From: Oligoflexales bacterium
Lineage (GTDB): Bacteria > Bdellovibrionota > Oligoflexia > Oligoflexales > Oligoflexaceae
Assembly: GCA_015232735.1 (NCBI GenBank)
Contig: JADFZC010000180.1
Coordinates: 1 to 5,764 of the forward strand
Length of the DNA stretch: 5,764 nucleotides
Direction: 5' to 3'
In this document: piece by piece, positions 5,613 through 5,764 of the stretch
Layout: every line of letters starts with the position of its first letter
Numbering within the stretch: position 1 is the first letter of the stretch
The notes under the pieces: model-generated
Database searches by the model: none
The model's input: the letters and a program-made list of their open reading frames with translations, nothing else
Told to the model about the DNA's origin: nothing
Made by a program: the position numbers and the translations under genes

Positions 5613-5764
5613 TTATACTGATGTCACTCCACAAAGCGCCATGCTTCTCATCCCTTCCAGGGTAAGGTCAGGTTCATGTCCGATTTCCAGAATTGAAGCT
5701 ATGACCTCTCCATATCCGCCTGTCACGAAATATTTTATCTGGCATTCGCCACAATTCTTTTCTT
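5613..5764 (-). CDS. coaX: Type III pantothenate kinase CoaX, C-terminal end (rest outside window)
   Basis: Only the last 50 codons are present; the frame is open to the window edge. The translation ends YFVTGGYGEVIASILEIGHE, then PDLTLEGMRSMALCGVTSV and a TAA stop. The pair 'TGG(x)...' followed by 'PDLTLEG(L/M)' is the C-terminal hallmark of type III pantothenate kinases (ASKHA fold), where TGG belongs to the phosphate/adenosine site and the DLTLEGL segment closes the protein. CoaX phosphorylates pantothenate in the first step of coenzyme A synthesis in the cytoplasm. Three cysteines lie in the visible part, two in NCGEC just before the TGG strand. It precedes thiI on the same strand, giving a small cofactor cluster. 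Confidence 0.9.
   Translation of the reverse strand, partial: EKNCGECQIKYFVTGGYGEVIASILEIGHEPDLTLEGMRSMALCGVTSV

Noticed and set aside
1..5764. CRISPR array, tRNA, rRNA, insertion sequence or phage gene
   Set aside because: No regularly spaced repeats, no cloverleaf or rRNA-like stretch, and no transposase or integrase motif was seen on either strand.

Overview
The window is an ordinary-looking bacterial chromosome segment with tightly packed genes on both strands. It holds the 3' part of a System I (Ccm) cytochrome c maturation operon on the + strand, a free-standing gene for a periplasmic solute-binding protein on the + strand, and a cofactor/tRNA-modification pair (coaX-thiI) on the - strand. 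System I c-type cytochrome maturation, signal peptides and a periplasmic binding protein without a lipobox all point to a Gram-negative bacterium. A short separate CcmH, a very short CcmI-like protein and a type III pantothenate kinase would fit Desulfobacterota-like or related anaerobic lineages, but that placement is inference; the sequence carries no phylogenetic marker I can use.

Bases 1-2902 (+ strand) are one run of co-directional, overlapping or nearly abutting genes. They are the last 368 codons of ccmF (haem lyase, with two of its conserved histidines visible), ccmH (thiol-disulfide protein with LRCPSCNG), a 99-residue one-helix CcmI-like protein, a 227-residue exported protein anchored by a C-terminal helix that I cannot assign, and a 93-residue membrane protein ending in a Cys/His cluster. 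The last two are the least explained genes here. Their position suggests they serve cytochrome c maturation or sit in the same membrane complex.

Bases 2903-3235 form a 333-base gene-free spacer. It contains a perfect 28-bp inverted repeat with a 17-base loop (2923-2995), then an A/T-rich stretch with a plausible extended -10 promoter for the next gene.

Bases 3236-4042 (+) encode a secreted family-3 type solute-binding protein with no permease or ATPase beside it. Between it and the convergent thiI lie two consecutive hairpins (4042-4100), the likely transcription boundary. Bases 4123-5571 (-) encode a full-length four-part ThiI (NFLD-like region, THUMP, PP-loop, rhodanese) with both redox cysteines. 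Upstream of it on the same strand, 5613-5764 is the C-terminal end of coaX, which runs off the window.

I found no tRNA, rRNA, CRISPR, transposase or phage gene. I did not find a convincing new multi-gene system. The best candidates for novelty are the two uncharacterised proteins at the end of the ccm operon and the perfect inverted repeat behind them.
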